Positions 1 through 9,036 of a DNA stretch of 64,000 bases are shown one piece after another. Position numbers and translations under genes: made by a program. A model generated the notes under the pieces. It ran no database searches. It worked only from the letters and a program-made list of their open reading frames with translations, and was not told the origin of the DNA. Source of the DNA: Gemmatimonadota bacterium (GTDB lineage Bacteria > Gemmatimonadota > Gemmatimonadetes > Longimicrobiales > Gaopeijiaceae); NCBI GenBank assembly GCA_030428885.1, contig JAUIEJ010000001.1, forward strand, positions 372,001-436,000, in the 5' to 3' direction. The stretch's first letter is position 1. Each line of letters opens with the position of its first letter.

Positions 1-283
1 TCTCTTCCGTCGTCACCACCAGCCCTTCGTCCAGCAGCTCACCCACCAGTCGCTGCACGTCGGCCTCCACGGTGGCCCGTTCGACGTCGTAGCGCGCTTC
101 CAGGGTGCCGGCCATCTCGGCCACGCTCCGGGATTGCTCCACCATCTCCCAGATGGCCGAACCCACCTCGTCCATGCTGTAGTACAGGCCGTTGGCGAGG
201 TTCATGATGATGGCTTCGCCGTCGATGACCTTGGCGGCGACGTCGCCCGTGTTCGGGTGGACGCGCAGTGCGGAATCCGACAT
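1..283 (-). CDS. PqqD-like RiPP recognition protein (3' end outside window)
   Basis: This is the N-terminal part of a small PqqD-fold protein; about 94 codons are visible and the 3' end lies left of the window. The ATG at 283 has a GGAG about 10 bases upstream. The protein begins MSDSALRVHPNTGDV and contains a VIDGEAIIMNLANGLYYSM stretch followed by WEMVEQSRSVAEM, the pattern of PqqD-family proteins in which a short beta hairpin is followed by a winged-helix-like bundle. Proteins of this family bind RiPP leader peptides (lasso-peptide B1 proteins, PqqD). It starts 19 bases after the stop of the nucleotidyltransferase-like gene, so the two are co-transcribed leftward. The precursor and maturation enzymes, if present, lie outside the window. 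Confidence 0.8.
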   Translation of the reverse strand, partial: MSDSALRVHPNTGDVAAKVIDGEAIIMNLANGLYYSMDEVGSAIWEMVEQSRSVAEMAGTLEARYDVERATVEADVQRLVGELLDEGLVVTTEE

Positions 284-302
284 GGAAGGCAGTCTCCTTT
301 GG

Positions 303-1520
303 CTAGTACTCGAGGGTCCAGAAGTCGGGCACCCGACGGGTGATCCGCTTCCAGTCCAGTATCGTCTGCAGGACCAACAGCTTCAGGCCGAAACCCAGCC
401 CGGAACTCGGCTCCGGAGCCGCGTCCTCGGGACCCTCCTCCCCGGCCCACACCCAGTGGAGGGAATCGCCCCGACCCGTGATCCGCTCCCGGAAGGCGCG
501 CTTGCGATGATCGGTCCGTGCGCCCCAGAGCCGGAAGAGGTGTCGGTCCACCACCGCCCCCCGTCCCGGCTCGTCCAGGACACGCCCCACGGGGCCGAAT
601 GCGCTGATGAGGCCCCGGGCCCGGGGGGGCAACGCCCGCCCATCCAGGAGAGGCGCGGGGGCCTCGGTGCCCAGGAGCACGTGGGCCAGACGGAGCGACA
701 CGCACAGGAACCCGTGGAGGCCCGCCTCCCGGGCCTCCCGGGTGACGAGTGCCCAGTCCAGCTCCGGCTCGGCGGCCAGCCGATCGAGATCGACGAGGCG
801 CCGAAGTCCACGCACCGATTCCTGCTCGATCTGGCTCACCGTGTGGATCAGGGTGTCTTCCGTGGCGGGCACCCGGAGGGGAGGCGCCCCGGGCGGCTCC
901 AGGGTGACGGCCCGGGCCTGGAAGCCGGCGGGGTCGAGCCGGATGGCGTCCTGGGGCCGGGTGAGCTGCCAGTGGACCTCCACCAGGAAGCCCCGGGGGT
1001 GGGCCACCCGGTCGTGCTGATGGTGTTGGCGGAACTCCGCGCGGGCGTGCTCCGGATACTCGCTGCGGTAGCCGAGACCGGTGAGGGCGTCCAGCACCGG
1101 ATCGACCTCGGACCGCTCCACGAGGATGTCCAGGTCACCCATGACCCGTTCCACCGGGCTGAAGGTCCCTCGCCGCAGGGCCCCGCCCTTGAGCACCAGC
1201 GGGTGGAACCCCGCTCGGGCCAGCCCGGCCAGGACCCGGTCCTGCTCCATGTCCCAGAAGGCCGCCTGGCGGCGGAGGATCGCCAGGGTCTCGTCGATCT
1301 CGGCGTCGGTCCCGGGCAGGGAGACCCCTCGGTTCCGCAGCTCCCGCAGGCGGCTCAGGACGAGGCCGTGGACGCCATGGCGCATGGCCAGAGCCGAGAG
1401 GGCGGGAAAGGCGTCGACTCCCGACGCGGCGCTCGCTTCGGCGGCGACGTCCCCCCGAGGCTGCCGCCGGCAGAGTTCCAGGAGCAGGCGCTCCTCGGGG
1501 GTCGGGGAGGGAGGGGTCAT
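303..1520 (-). CDS. nucleotidyltransferase-fold family protein (NTP_transf_5 type)
   Basis: A 405-residue protein from the ATG at 1520; the frame stays open further upstream but without a better start. The core motif LKGGALRRGTFSPVERVMGD followed by LDILV matches the NTP_transf_5 group, where a GG and a D-x-D pair form a Pol-beta-like metal site. Members are common beside PqqD-like and asparagine-synthase-like genes in lasso-peptide and related clusters, but their reaction is not established. The gene is the first visible member of a leftward operon with the PqqD-like gene and is divergent from uvrA. No clear Shine-Dalgarno is seen before the chosen start, so the true start could differ by some codons. 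Confidence 0.75.
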   Translation of the reverse strand: MTPPSPTPEERLLLELCRRQPRGDVAAEASAASGVDAFPALSALAMRHGVHGLVLSRLRELRNRGVSLPGTDAEIDETLAILRRQAAFWDMEQDRVLAGLARAGFHPLVLKGGALRRGTFSPVERVMGDLDILVERSEVDPVLDALTGLGYRSEYPEHARAEFRQHHQHDRVAHPRGFLVEVHWQLTRPQDAIRLDPAGFQARAVTLEPPGAPPLRVPATEDTLIHTVSQIEQESVRGLRRLVDLDRLAAEPELDWALVTREAREAGLHGFLCVSLRLAHVLLGTEAPAPLLDGRALPPRARGLISAFGPVGRVLDEPGRGAVVDRHLFRLWGARTDHRKRAFRERITGRGDSLHWVWAGEEGPEDAAPEPSSGLGFGLKLLVLQTILDWKRITRRVPDFWTLEY

Positions 1521-1681
1521 GGGGGCGGATGGAAATGCCACGGATCGGTAACGCCCGGACGGTAGAGGTACCCCGGAGTCGGGGCAAGCGTATATCGGCT
1601 GGGGCATCGGAACTCCGGTGCGGGCCGGGGGTTGGCTCCGAATTGACCCTTGCAGCCGCATTCGACCCTGGGACACCCTCC

Positions 1682-4558
1682 ATGGACGACTTCATCCGGA
1701 TCCGCGGTGCGCGCCAGCACAACCTCAAGGATCTGGACCTCGACCTTCCCCGGCGCGCCCTCACGGTGGTGACGGGCCCGTCGGGGTCGGGGAAGTCGTC
1801 TCTCGCCCTGGACACCCTCTTCGCCGAGGGCCAGCGGCGCTACGTGGAGTCTCTCTCGACCTACGCCAAGCAGTTCCTCGACCGGATGGAGAAGCCGCTG
1901 GTCGACGCCATCGAGGGGATCTGTCCGGCGGTGGCCATCGAGCAGAAGAACCCCACCAAGTCCAGCCGGTCCACCGTGGGCACGGCCACCGAGGTCTACG
2001 ACTACCTGCGCCTGCTGTGGGCTCGCGTGGGCGTCACCCACTGTCCCGAGTGCGACCGTATCGTGCGCCCCGACACGGTGAGCGGCGCCGTGGACGCCGT
2101 GCTGGACCTCTCCCCGGGCACCCGCTTCCAGGTCTGTTTCCCCCTCCGTCACGGGGAGGAGGTGGGGCACGGACGGATCGTGGAGAATCTGGTGGCCATG
2201 GGCTTCGTGCGGCTCCTGGCCGACGGCGAGCCCGTGGACCTGGGGCGCGACGGTGTGGAGGATCCGGCCGTGGCCGGGGTCGATCTGGCCGCCGCGCGGC
2301 ATCTCCGGGTCGTGGTGGATCGCCTGGCCCTTCCCGCCGCCGACCGGGACGACCGGGCCGACGCCCTGGACGAGCTCTCGAGCCGGCTGGCCGACTCGGT
2401 CCACACCGCCTTCGAGGAGGGGGAGGGCGAGTGCGAGGTCCTCACCACCGACGGGCGGCGCCTCGCCTTCACCGAACACTTCCGCTGCCCGGAGCATCCG
2501 GAGGTGCGGTTCGCCGAACCGACACCCCAGCTCTTCTCGTTCAACAACCCCTACGGCTCCTGTCCCACCTGCACCGGCTTCGGGGCGACGCTGGAATACG
2601 ACGTCGATCTCATCGTCCCCAATCCCCGACGCTCCCTGGACGAGGGGGCGGTGGATCCCTGGACCAAGCCCCGCTACGAGGGCGAACGGGACCGCCTCAG
2701 GAACTTCGCTCTGGAAAAGGGCGTGTCGCTGTACAAGCCGTGGGAGGACCTTCCCGAAGACTTCCGCCGGGCCGTCCTCCACGGCGAACCCCGGCCCCGG
2801 GGGCGGGCGCCCCGCACCAAGGGCTTCAAGGGTGTGCTGCCCTTTCTGGAGTCCCGGGAGAAGAAGCGCTACAAGCAGTACATCCGGGTCTTTCTCCGCC
2901 AGTACCAGAGTCCCACGGTGTGTCGGGACTGCGGAGGGGCACGGGTGCGCGCCGAGGCCCTCTGGGTCCGGGTGGATGGGCGCACCATGGGCGACGTGGT
3001 GGACCTGCCCCTGGAGGAGCTCCAGGGGTGGGCCGAGGGACTCTCCCTGGATGAGACCCGGGCCCGCATCGCCGAGACGATTCTCCGGGAGATCCGGGCT
3101 CGGGTCGGATTCCTGGTGGAGGTGGGGCTGGGATACCTCACCCTCTCGCGCCAGACCCGCACCCTGAGCGGAGGCGAGGCGCAGCGGATCAATCTGGCCA
3201 ATTCCCTCGGTTCGTCGCTGGTGGACACCCTCTACGTCCTGGACGAGCCCACGGTGGGACTGCATCCCCGGGACACCGACGCACTCCTGGGACTCCTGGC
3301 CCGGCTCCGGGACGGGGGGAACACGGTGGTGGTGGTGGAGCACGACCCGGCGGCCATCCGCGTGGCCGACCACGTGGTGGAGCTCGGTCCGGGATCGGGA
3401 GAACACGGGGGAGACGTGGTCTACGAAGGCGGTCCCGACGGCCTGGATCAGGCCGACACGTCCACCGGCCGCTACCTCTCGGGGCGGAGCGGGGTGGCGA
3501 TCCCGAAGGAGCGGCGACGGCTCCAGGGACGCTGGCTCGCCCTCCGGGGAGCCCATCTCCACAACGTGGACGAGGTGGACCTGGAGATTCCCCTGGGCAC
3601 CCTCACGGTGGTGACGGGGGTGTCGGGCTCGGGCAAGAGCACCCTGGTCCACGACATCCTCTATCGAGCGCTGGAGAAGGAGCTCGGCGGGGGCGAGACC
3701 AGCGCCAAGGAGCACCTGGGGGAGGCCGTGGGGGCCTACGGGTCGTTGGACGGCGCCCAACGCCTCGACGAGGCGGTGCTCATCGACCAGAGCCCCATCG
3801 GGCGCACGCCCCGGTCGAATCCCGTCACGTACATCAAGGCGTGGGACGAGGTTCGCCGCATCTTCGCCGAGCAGCCCCTGTCGAAGCAGCGGGGCTACAC
3901 CCCCGGCACGTTCTCCTTCAACACCTCCGGCGGACGGTGCGAGGCATGCAGCGGGGCCGGGCAGGTGGAGATCGAGATGATCTTCATGGCCGACGTGTAC
4001 GTGCCGTGCGACGTCTGCCAGGGTCGCCGCTACAAGCCCGAGACGCTGGAGGTCACCTACCGGGGGCTGGACATCAGCCAGGTCCTGGAACTCACCATCG
4101 ACGAGGCCATCCGCTTCTTCCTGAAGCAGGACAAGCTGGGCCAGATCCTCTGGCACCTCCAGCAGGTGGGACTGGGATACCTGCGCCTGGGTCAGCCGGC
4201 CCCCACCCTCAGCGGGGGCGAGGCCCAACGCCTCAAGGTGGCCCGGGAGCTTTCGGGCGCCTCGGGCCGGAAGGGCCGGAAGCTCTACCTCCTGGACGAG
4301 CCCACCACGGGCCTGGGCGGCGAGGACGTGGGAAAGCTGCTCCGGGTGCTGGACCGCCTGGTGGAAGCCGGGCACACCGTGCTCGTCATCGAGCACAACC
4401 TGGACCTCATCAAGGCGGCCGACTGGCTGGTGGACCTGGGCCCGGGCGCCGGCGCCCGAGGCGGGCGCATCGTGGCCACGGGTCGGCCCGAAGAGGTGGC
4501 CCAGGTGCCCGAGAGCGTCACGGGGCGCTACCTCCGCGAGGTACTCCCGAAGGCGTAG
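1682..4558 (+). CDS. uvrA: UvrABC excinuclease subunit A
   Basis: A 958-residue DNA damage recognition ATPase of nucleotide excision repair. Two ABC modules are complete: the first Walker A is GPSGSGKSSL near residue 35 and the second GVSGSGKSTL near residue 650, each with a later LSGGEAQR signature and a LDEPT Walker B. Zinc-binding pairs are visible (CPTC, and CEAC with CDVC in the second module). The ATG at 1682 gives the usual MDDFIRIRGARQHNL start; the frame is open upstream but lacks family similarity. The gene stands alone and is divergent from the RiPP-like cluster. Its last 31 bases overlap the 3' end of the convergent lipoprotein gene. Confidence 0.97.
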   Translation: MDDFIRIRGARQHNLKDLDLDLPRRALTVVTGPSGSGKSSLALDTLFAEGQRRYVESLSTYAKQFLDRMEKPLVDAIEGICPAVAIEQKNPTKSSRSTVGTATEVYDYLRLLWARVGVTHCPECDRIVRPDTVSGAVDAVLDLSPGTRFQVCFPLRHGEEVGHGRIVENLVAMGFVRLLADGEPVDLGRDGVEDPAVAGVDLAAARHLRVVVDRLALPAADRDDRADALDELSSRLADSVHTAFEEGEGECEVLTTDGRRLAFTEHFRCPEHPEVRFAEPTPQLFSFNNPYGSCPTCTGFGATLEYDVDLIVPNPRRSLDEGAVDPWTKPRYEGERDRLRNFALEKGVSLYKPWEDLPEDFRRAVLHGEPRPRGRAPRTKGFKGVLPFLESREKKRYKQYIRVFLRQYQSPTVCRDCGGARVRAEALWVRVDGRTMGDVVDLPLEELQGWAEGLSLDETRARIAETILREIRARVGFLVEVGLGYLTLSRQTRTLSGGEAQRINLANSLGSSLVDTLYVLDEPTVGLHPRDTDALLGLLARLRDGGNTVVVVEHDPAAIRVADHVVELGPGSGEHGGDVVYEGGPDGLDQADTSTGRYLSGRSGVAIPKERRRLQGRWLALRGAHLHNVDEVDLEIPLGTLTVVTGVSGSGKSTLVHDILYRALEKELGGGETSAKEHLGEAVGAYGSLDGAQRLDEAVLIDQSPIGRTPRSNPVTYIKAWDEVRRIFAEQPLSKQRGYTPGTFSFNTSGGRCEACSGAGQVEIEMIFMADVYVPCDVCQGRRYKPETLEVTYRGLDISQVLELTIDEAIRFFLKQDKLGQILWHLQQVGLGYLRLGQPAPTLSGGEAQRLKVARELSGASGRKGRKLYLLDEPTTGLGGEDVGKLLRVLDRLVEAGHTVLVIEHNLDLIKAADWLVDLGPGAGARGGRIVATGRPEEVAQVPESVTGRYLREVLPKA

Positions 4559-5787
4559 CCCACCACCGAGGGGACGTCGAAGTCGTCCAGCTCCACCCCC
4601 CAGACGACGCCGTCGCCCACGGCCTCCAGCCGGACGCCGGGGGGAAGGTACACCACCCCCAGGAAGGTGCCGTCGGGCTCCACCACCCAGGCCCGATCCG
4701 GAGCCGCCTCGCCGGGCATCCAGGAGAGCACCCACAGCCGTCCGGCGGGATCCACCCGGAGGCCCGAGAAGGCCGGTCGGGTCGCGGGGCGGGGGAGGGC
4801 CGCCAACAGGTCGTCGACCTGGCGCTGGGCGGCGGGGGTTTCGGCATCCACCAGGAGCGCGGCCCGGGCGGCCTCCACGTCGGCGGGGCCGAAGGCGACC
4901 TCGAGGCCCGGAATCCGGACGATGCGGCGGAGCGTACCGGCGTCGTCGTACCACTGGAGGGCGAAGGCGTCGGAGACGGCGACCCACGCCCCGCCGGGGG
5001 CCGCCGCGTCGTAGGCGTACCGCGACCAGGGCGACGGGCTCGCCTCCACCGCCACCATGTCGCCGGTGCTCCGGACCTGGACCACGGCCTCCATGTCCGG
5101 GATGGGTCCGGGGATTCCGGCGCCCTCTTCTCCGTCGTCGCTGGCCCAGCGGAAACTCACCGAGTCCCGCCGGAAGGCCCCTCCGTCTCCCTCGCCCGGG
5201 AGGTTCTCCGGGCCGGGGAAGTGGAAGATCCTGGCCAGGAGAGTCCCGCCCCGGGACGACGTGAGGCGGAAGGGCCGGTCCTCCCACCGGAGGGGAGCCG
5301 TGCGACCCACCATCCCGTCGGGCGCCACGAAGCTGAGTCGACCGTTTCGGTCGTCGAACACCACCACCGAGTCTCCCGAAAACGGCCCTACCGAGCCGAT
5401 GCGGGCGAACTCGCCCGGACCGTCGCCCATGCCTCCAGCGGTCCACAGCGGCGTTCCGGTGGCGTCGAAGGCCCGGAGCTCCTGGCTCTGGCCCTCGGCC
5501 ACCACCACGCCGCCGTCGGGGCGGGGCACCAGCCCCCGGAGGGTCCCGAATCGGGTCGGCTCGGGTCCGTCGAGGGTGCCGATTCGGACCCGGGGCGTGG
5601 AATCCAGGCGCACCCACTCGGGCGGCGCGCCGTCGAGCCCCACAACCACGATCTCCACGCCGGCACTGTCGGTCCGGGTCACGGACGACGGGGCGGCGTC
5701 CGGTGCCTCTCCTCCGTCGCAGCCCGCGGCGAGAGCCAGGAGGGCGAGGAGCGTGGCCGGGACGGGACGGGGTCGGAGGCGAGGCAT
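4528..5787 (-). CDS. 6-bladed beta-propeller lipoprotein
   Basis: A 419-residue exported lipoprotein. The ATG at 5787 gives a positively charged N terminus, a hydrophobic stretch and a lipobox ending LAAGC. The mature part opens with TRTDSAGVEIVVV, a pattern typical of the 6-bladed beta-propeller family that is abundant in Gemmatimonadota. Repeated blade-like segments (GGVVVAEGQSQELRAFD, GDSVVVFDDRNGRLSF, PAGRLWVLSW) fit a propeller. The substrate or partner is unknown. Upstream is the divergent gene for the trifunctional fusion protein. The 3' end overlaps the end of uvrA by 31 bases, tail to tail, with no room for a separate terminator. Confidence 0.75.
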   Translation of the reverse strand: MPRLRPRPVPATLLALLALAAGCDGGEAPDAAPSSVTRTDSAGVEIVVVGLDGAPPEWVRLDSTPRVRIGTLDGPEPTRFGTLRGLVPRPDGGVVVAEGQSQELRAFDATGTPLWTAGGMGDGPGEFARIGSVGPFSGDSVVVFDDRNGRLSFVAPDGMVGRTAPLRWEDRPFRLTSSRGGTLLARIFHFPGPENLPGEGDGGAFRRDSVSFRWASDDGEEGAGIPGPIPDMEAVVQVRSTGDMVAVEASPSPWSRYAYDAAAPGGAWVAVSDAFALQWYDDAGTLRRIVRIPGLEVAFGPADVEAARAALLVDAETPAAQRQVDDLLAALPRPATRPAFSGLRVDPAGRLWVLSWMPGEAAPDRAWVVEPDGTFLGVVYLPPGVRLEAVGDGVVWGVELDDFDVPSVVGYAFGSTSRR

Positions 5788-5896
5788 GGCGGCGGCGCGG
5801 TGGAAGGGAGCATCCCGAGGGCGGGGGGCCTGACGATTCGACGCCGGTACGATAGCATGGGTTCGAACGGTACTCCCACCCGTCACTCCCGACCCC

Positions 5897-8800
5897 ATGT
5901 CCGGTTCCGTGGACCCGACCCTTCACGCCCTTCTCGCCGACGTATACGGGGAATCCGGTGCGCATCTGTCGCCCCTGGACGCCGAGTTCGATCGCAACGT
6001 GCGGGTCGACGGTCCCGGGGGACGCTCGGTGCTCAAGGTCGCGGGCCCCGAGACGACGGTGGAGCTGGTGGAGATGCGGGCCGCCGTGCTGCTCCATCTG
6101 GCCGAGGCCGATCCGACCCTTCCGGTGCCCCGGATCGTTCCCACGGAGGCCGGGGCGCCTTGGTCCGACGTGGAGTTCGGCGGCCGATCCGCGCGGGCGT
6201 GGCGCATCACCTGGCTGGAGGGGCGGCCCCTCCTGGACGTGCGGCCCCGGCGGGAGGCGCTCCTCCGGGACCTCGGCCGCCTCCTGGCGCGCCTCGACGG
6301 GGCCCTGGCCGACTTCGACCATCCCCTTCTGGACCGCCCCCACCCGTGGGACCCGGCCCGGGGCGGGTGGGTCGTGGATGCCGTGTCCGACGTCGGGGAT
6401 CCGGCCCGTCGCCGGGTCCTGACCCGGATCGCCGAGGGGTGGGCGGAGCTCGAGACTCGGCTGGCCGACCTGCCCACCGGAGTGATCCACGCCGACGCCA
6501 ACGACCACAACGTCCTGGTGGACGCCGTGGCCGATCCCCATCGGGTCGTGGGCGTCTTCGACTTCGGCGACATGGTCCGGACCCGCCGGGTGTGCGAGGT
6601 GGCCGTGGCCGGGGCCTACGCCGCGTTCGGGTGCGACGATCCCGTGGGTGCGGTGGCCGCCGTGGCGGCAGGGTACCACGGCGAGTCGCCCCTGAGCGAC
6701 GCCGAACTCGCGGTGATGGGCGATCTCGTGCGGGTGCGCCTGGCCATCAGCGTCGTGCACTCGGCTCGCCGGCGGCTGGAGCGGCCCGACGACCCCTACG
6801 TGACCATCAGCGAGGCCCCGGCGTGGGCCGTGCTCGAGACGCTGGACGCGGAGCATCCCCGGTGGGTCACGGCCCGGATCCGGGACGCCTGCGGACGGGC
6901 GCCCTTCGCCCACGGGCCCGCGGTGACGGCGTGGCTGGAGCGGCGGGCCGCCGAGGGGGCCCTGGCCCCCCTCCTGGTTCCGGCTCCCGCGCCCGACGAG
7001 GTGACCCTCCTGGACCTGAGCGTGGGAAGCCCCCTCCTGGGGGCCGATCCCGCCGAGCTGGAGACCGACCGGCTGTCGACCCTGGTGGACGACGCCATGG
7101 CCCGTGCGGGGGCGTCGGTGGGGATCGGCCGGTGGGACGAGGCCCGCCCCATCTATCTGGGATCGGCCTTCACCCGGGGTGACCACGCCATCGACGAGCA
7201 CCGTACGATCCACCTCGGGCTCGACGTGTTCGTGCCCGCCGGGGTGGACCTCCACACTCCCCTGGACGGCGTGGTGGAGGCCCTGGCCGACAACGGGCCG
7301 GAGAAGGACTACGGGCCGGTGGTGCTGCTCCGACACGAGCCCGCTGACGCGCCCCGATTCTGGACCCTGTGGGGACACCTGGACCCGGAGGTCCTGGAGC
7401 GGCTCGCTCCCGGGCGGACCCTGAAGGCCGGGGATCGGGTGGCCCGGGTGGGCGCCCCGCCCCGGAACGGGGACTGGCCCCCCCATCTCCACCTCCAGCT
7501 CGTGGTGGACCCCCTGGAGCTGGGCCACGACGTGCCGGGGGTGGCGCCGGCGCGGGAGCGCTCCACCTGGCGGGCGTGGTGTCCCGATCCGTCGGTGCTG
7601 TGCGGCCTGCCGCCGGGTGGTGGCGCGGTGCCCCTCGTGGACCGGGCGGCGCTGGTGGAGCGCCGGGTCGCCCGCCTCGGGACGGGCCTCTCCATCGCCT
7701 ACGATCGCCCCCTCCACCTGGTCCGGGGATGGCGCCAGTTCCTGGTGGACGTGGACGGTCGGACGTTTCTCGACCTCTACAACAACGTGCCCCACGTGGG
7801 GCACTCCCACCCGGCGGTGGTAGAGGCCGCCAATCGGCAACGGGCCCTTCTGGACACCAACACCCGCTACCTCCACGAGACCATCCTGGACTACGCCGAC
7901 GCCCTGGTGGACCGCATGCCGGCCCCCCTGGAGGTCGTCTGGTTCCTGAACTCGGCGTCGGAGGCCAACGAACTGGCCCTGCGCCTCGCCCGGGCCGCCA
8001 CCGGGCGGCGGGGAGTGGTGGTGCAGAGCGGAGGGTACCACGGCCACACCACGACGCTGGTGGCGGCGAGTCCGTACAAGTTCGACGGCCCCGGGGGCGA
8101 AGGGAGGGCCGATTGGGTCGAGGTGGTGCCGGCCCCCGACGACTACCGGGGCCCCCACCGTCGGGAGGACGGCGACGCCGGGGCGGCCTACGGGCTCGAC
8201 GTGGCGCGGCGGGTGGAGGCGCTGGTGGCCGGGGGCCGACCTCCCGGAGCGTTCCTGGCCGAGACGTTCCCCAGTGTGGCGGGGCAGATCGTGCCGCCTC
8301 CCGGGTACCTCCGGCGCGCGTACGAAGCGATTCGTGGGGCGGGCGGCCTGTGTATCGCCGACGAGGTCCAGACGGGCTTCGGACGGCTGGGGGACGCCTT
8401 CTGGGGCTTCGAACTCCAGGACGTGGTGCCCGACGTGGTGGTGCTGGGCAAGCCCGCCGGCAACGGGGTCCCCCTGGGCATCGTGGTGGCCACGCGGGCG
8501 GTGGCCGACGCCTTCGCCACCGGTATGGAGTTCTTCAGCACCTTCGGCGGCAACCCCGTGTCGTGCGCCGCGGGGTTGGCCGTGCTGGAGGTCCTCGAAC
8601 GGGAGGGGCTCCAGGCGTCGGCGCGTCGGGTGGGCGCAGGACTGCTCGACGGCCTCCGGGCGCTGGCGGATCGCCACGAGGTCGTGGGCGACGTCCGGGG
8701 ACGGGGGCTCTTCGTGGGTGTGGAGCTGGTGGTCGACCGGCGTACGCGGACGCCGGCGGCCCGGGCGGCCCGGTACGTGGTCCAGCGGCTCCGGGACGAG

Positions 8801-8944
8801 GGCATCCTCATCGGGACCGACGGCCCGGACCACAACGTCCTGAAGATCCGGGGACCCCTGGTGGTGGACGCGGCCGATGTGGGGCGGTTCCTGTCCGTTC
8901 TGGACCGGATTCTGGAGGAGGAGGGCGCTCGGGCTCGGGCCTGA
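5897..8944 (+). CDS. trifunctional fusion: APH-type kinase, M23 domain, class III aminotransferase-fold enzyme
   Basis: A 1015-residue three-domain protein. Residues 1 to about 330 are an aminoglycoside-phosphotransferase-like kinase with HADANDHNVL (catalytic Asp 200) and a later DFGD metal motif. Residues about 400-560 are an M23/LytM-like domain that keeps HLGLD (His 439) and the HLH pair (His 530, His 532). Residues about 580-1015 are a class III PLP enzyme with Lys 852 in LGKPAGNG. The outer domains resemble hydroxylysine kinase and 5-phosphohydroxylysine or ethanolamine-phosphate phospho-lyases, so one polypeptide may phosphorylate an amino alcohol and then eliminate phosphate. No signal peptide is present, so the M23 domain is probably cytoplasmic and its role is unclear. 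Confidence 0.88.
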   Translation: MSGSVDPTLHALLADVYGESGAHLSPLDAEFDRNVRVDGPGGRSVLKVAGPETTVELVEMRAAVLLHLAEADPTLPVPRIVPTEAGAPWSDVEFGGRSARAWRITWLEGRPLLDVRPRREALLRDLGRLLARLDGALADFDHPLLDRPHPWDPARGGWVVDAVSDVGDPARRRVLTRIAEGWAELETRLADLPTGVIHADANDHNVLVDAVADPHRVVGVFDFGDMVRTRRVCEVAVAGAYAAFGCDDPVGAVAAVAAGYHGESPLSDAELAVMGDLVRVRLAISVVHSARRRLERPDDPYVTISEAPAWAVLETLDAEHPRWVTARIRDACGRAPFAHGPAVTAWLERRAAEGALAPLLVPAPAPDEVTLLDLSVGSPLLGADPAELETDRLSTLVDDAMARAGASVGIGRWDEARPIYLGSAFTRGDHAIDEHRTIHLGLDVFVPAGVDLHTPLDGVVEALADNGPEKDYGPVVLLRHEPADAPRFWTLWGHLDPEVLERLAPGRTLKAGDRVARVGAPPRNGDWPPHLHLQLVVDPLELGHDVPGVAPARERSTWRAWCPDPSVLCGLPPGGGAVPLVDRAALVERRVARLGTGLSIAYDRPLHLVRGWRQFLVDVDGRTFLDLYNNVPHVGHSHPAVVEAANRQRALLDTNTRYLHETILDYADALVDRMPAPLEVVWFLNSASEANELALRLARAATGRRGVVVQSGGYHGHTTTLVAASPYKFDGPGGEGRADWVEVVPAPDDYRGPHRREDGDAGAAYGLDVARRVEALVAGGRPPGAFLAETFPSVAGQIVPPPGYLRRAYEAIRGAGGLCIADEVQTGFGRLGDAFWGFELQDVVPDVVVLGKPAGNGVPLGIVVATRAVADAFATGMEFFSTFGGNPVSCAAGLAVLEVLEREGLQASARRVGAGLLDGLRALADRHEVVGDVRGRGLFVGVELVVDRRTRTPAARAARYVVQRLRDEGILIGTDGPDHNVLKIRGPLVVDAADVGRFLSVLDRILEEEGARARA

Positions 8945-9036
8945 CGTCCCAACGGCCCATCCTCAAGTCCCGAATCAACATTCCCGACGCTGGAGCGTAA
9001 GACCAGGTTCAGGACGACGTCCCCAAACCGCGCTCC

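Noticed and set aside
1591-1596. TATATC box between the nucleotidyltransferase-like gene and uvrA as a promoter
   Set aside because: No acceptable -35 at 16-18 bases on either strand.
1517-8833. A very long open reading frame (over 2400 codons) on the minus strand
   Set aside because: It lies opposite uvrA and the trifunctional gene and has Pro/Arg/Gly/His-rich low-complexity translation, typical of antisense frames in GC-rich DNA.
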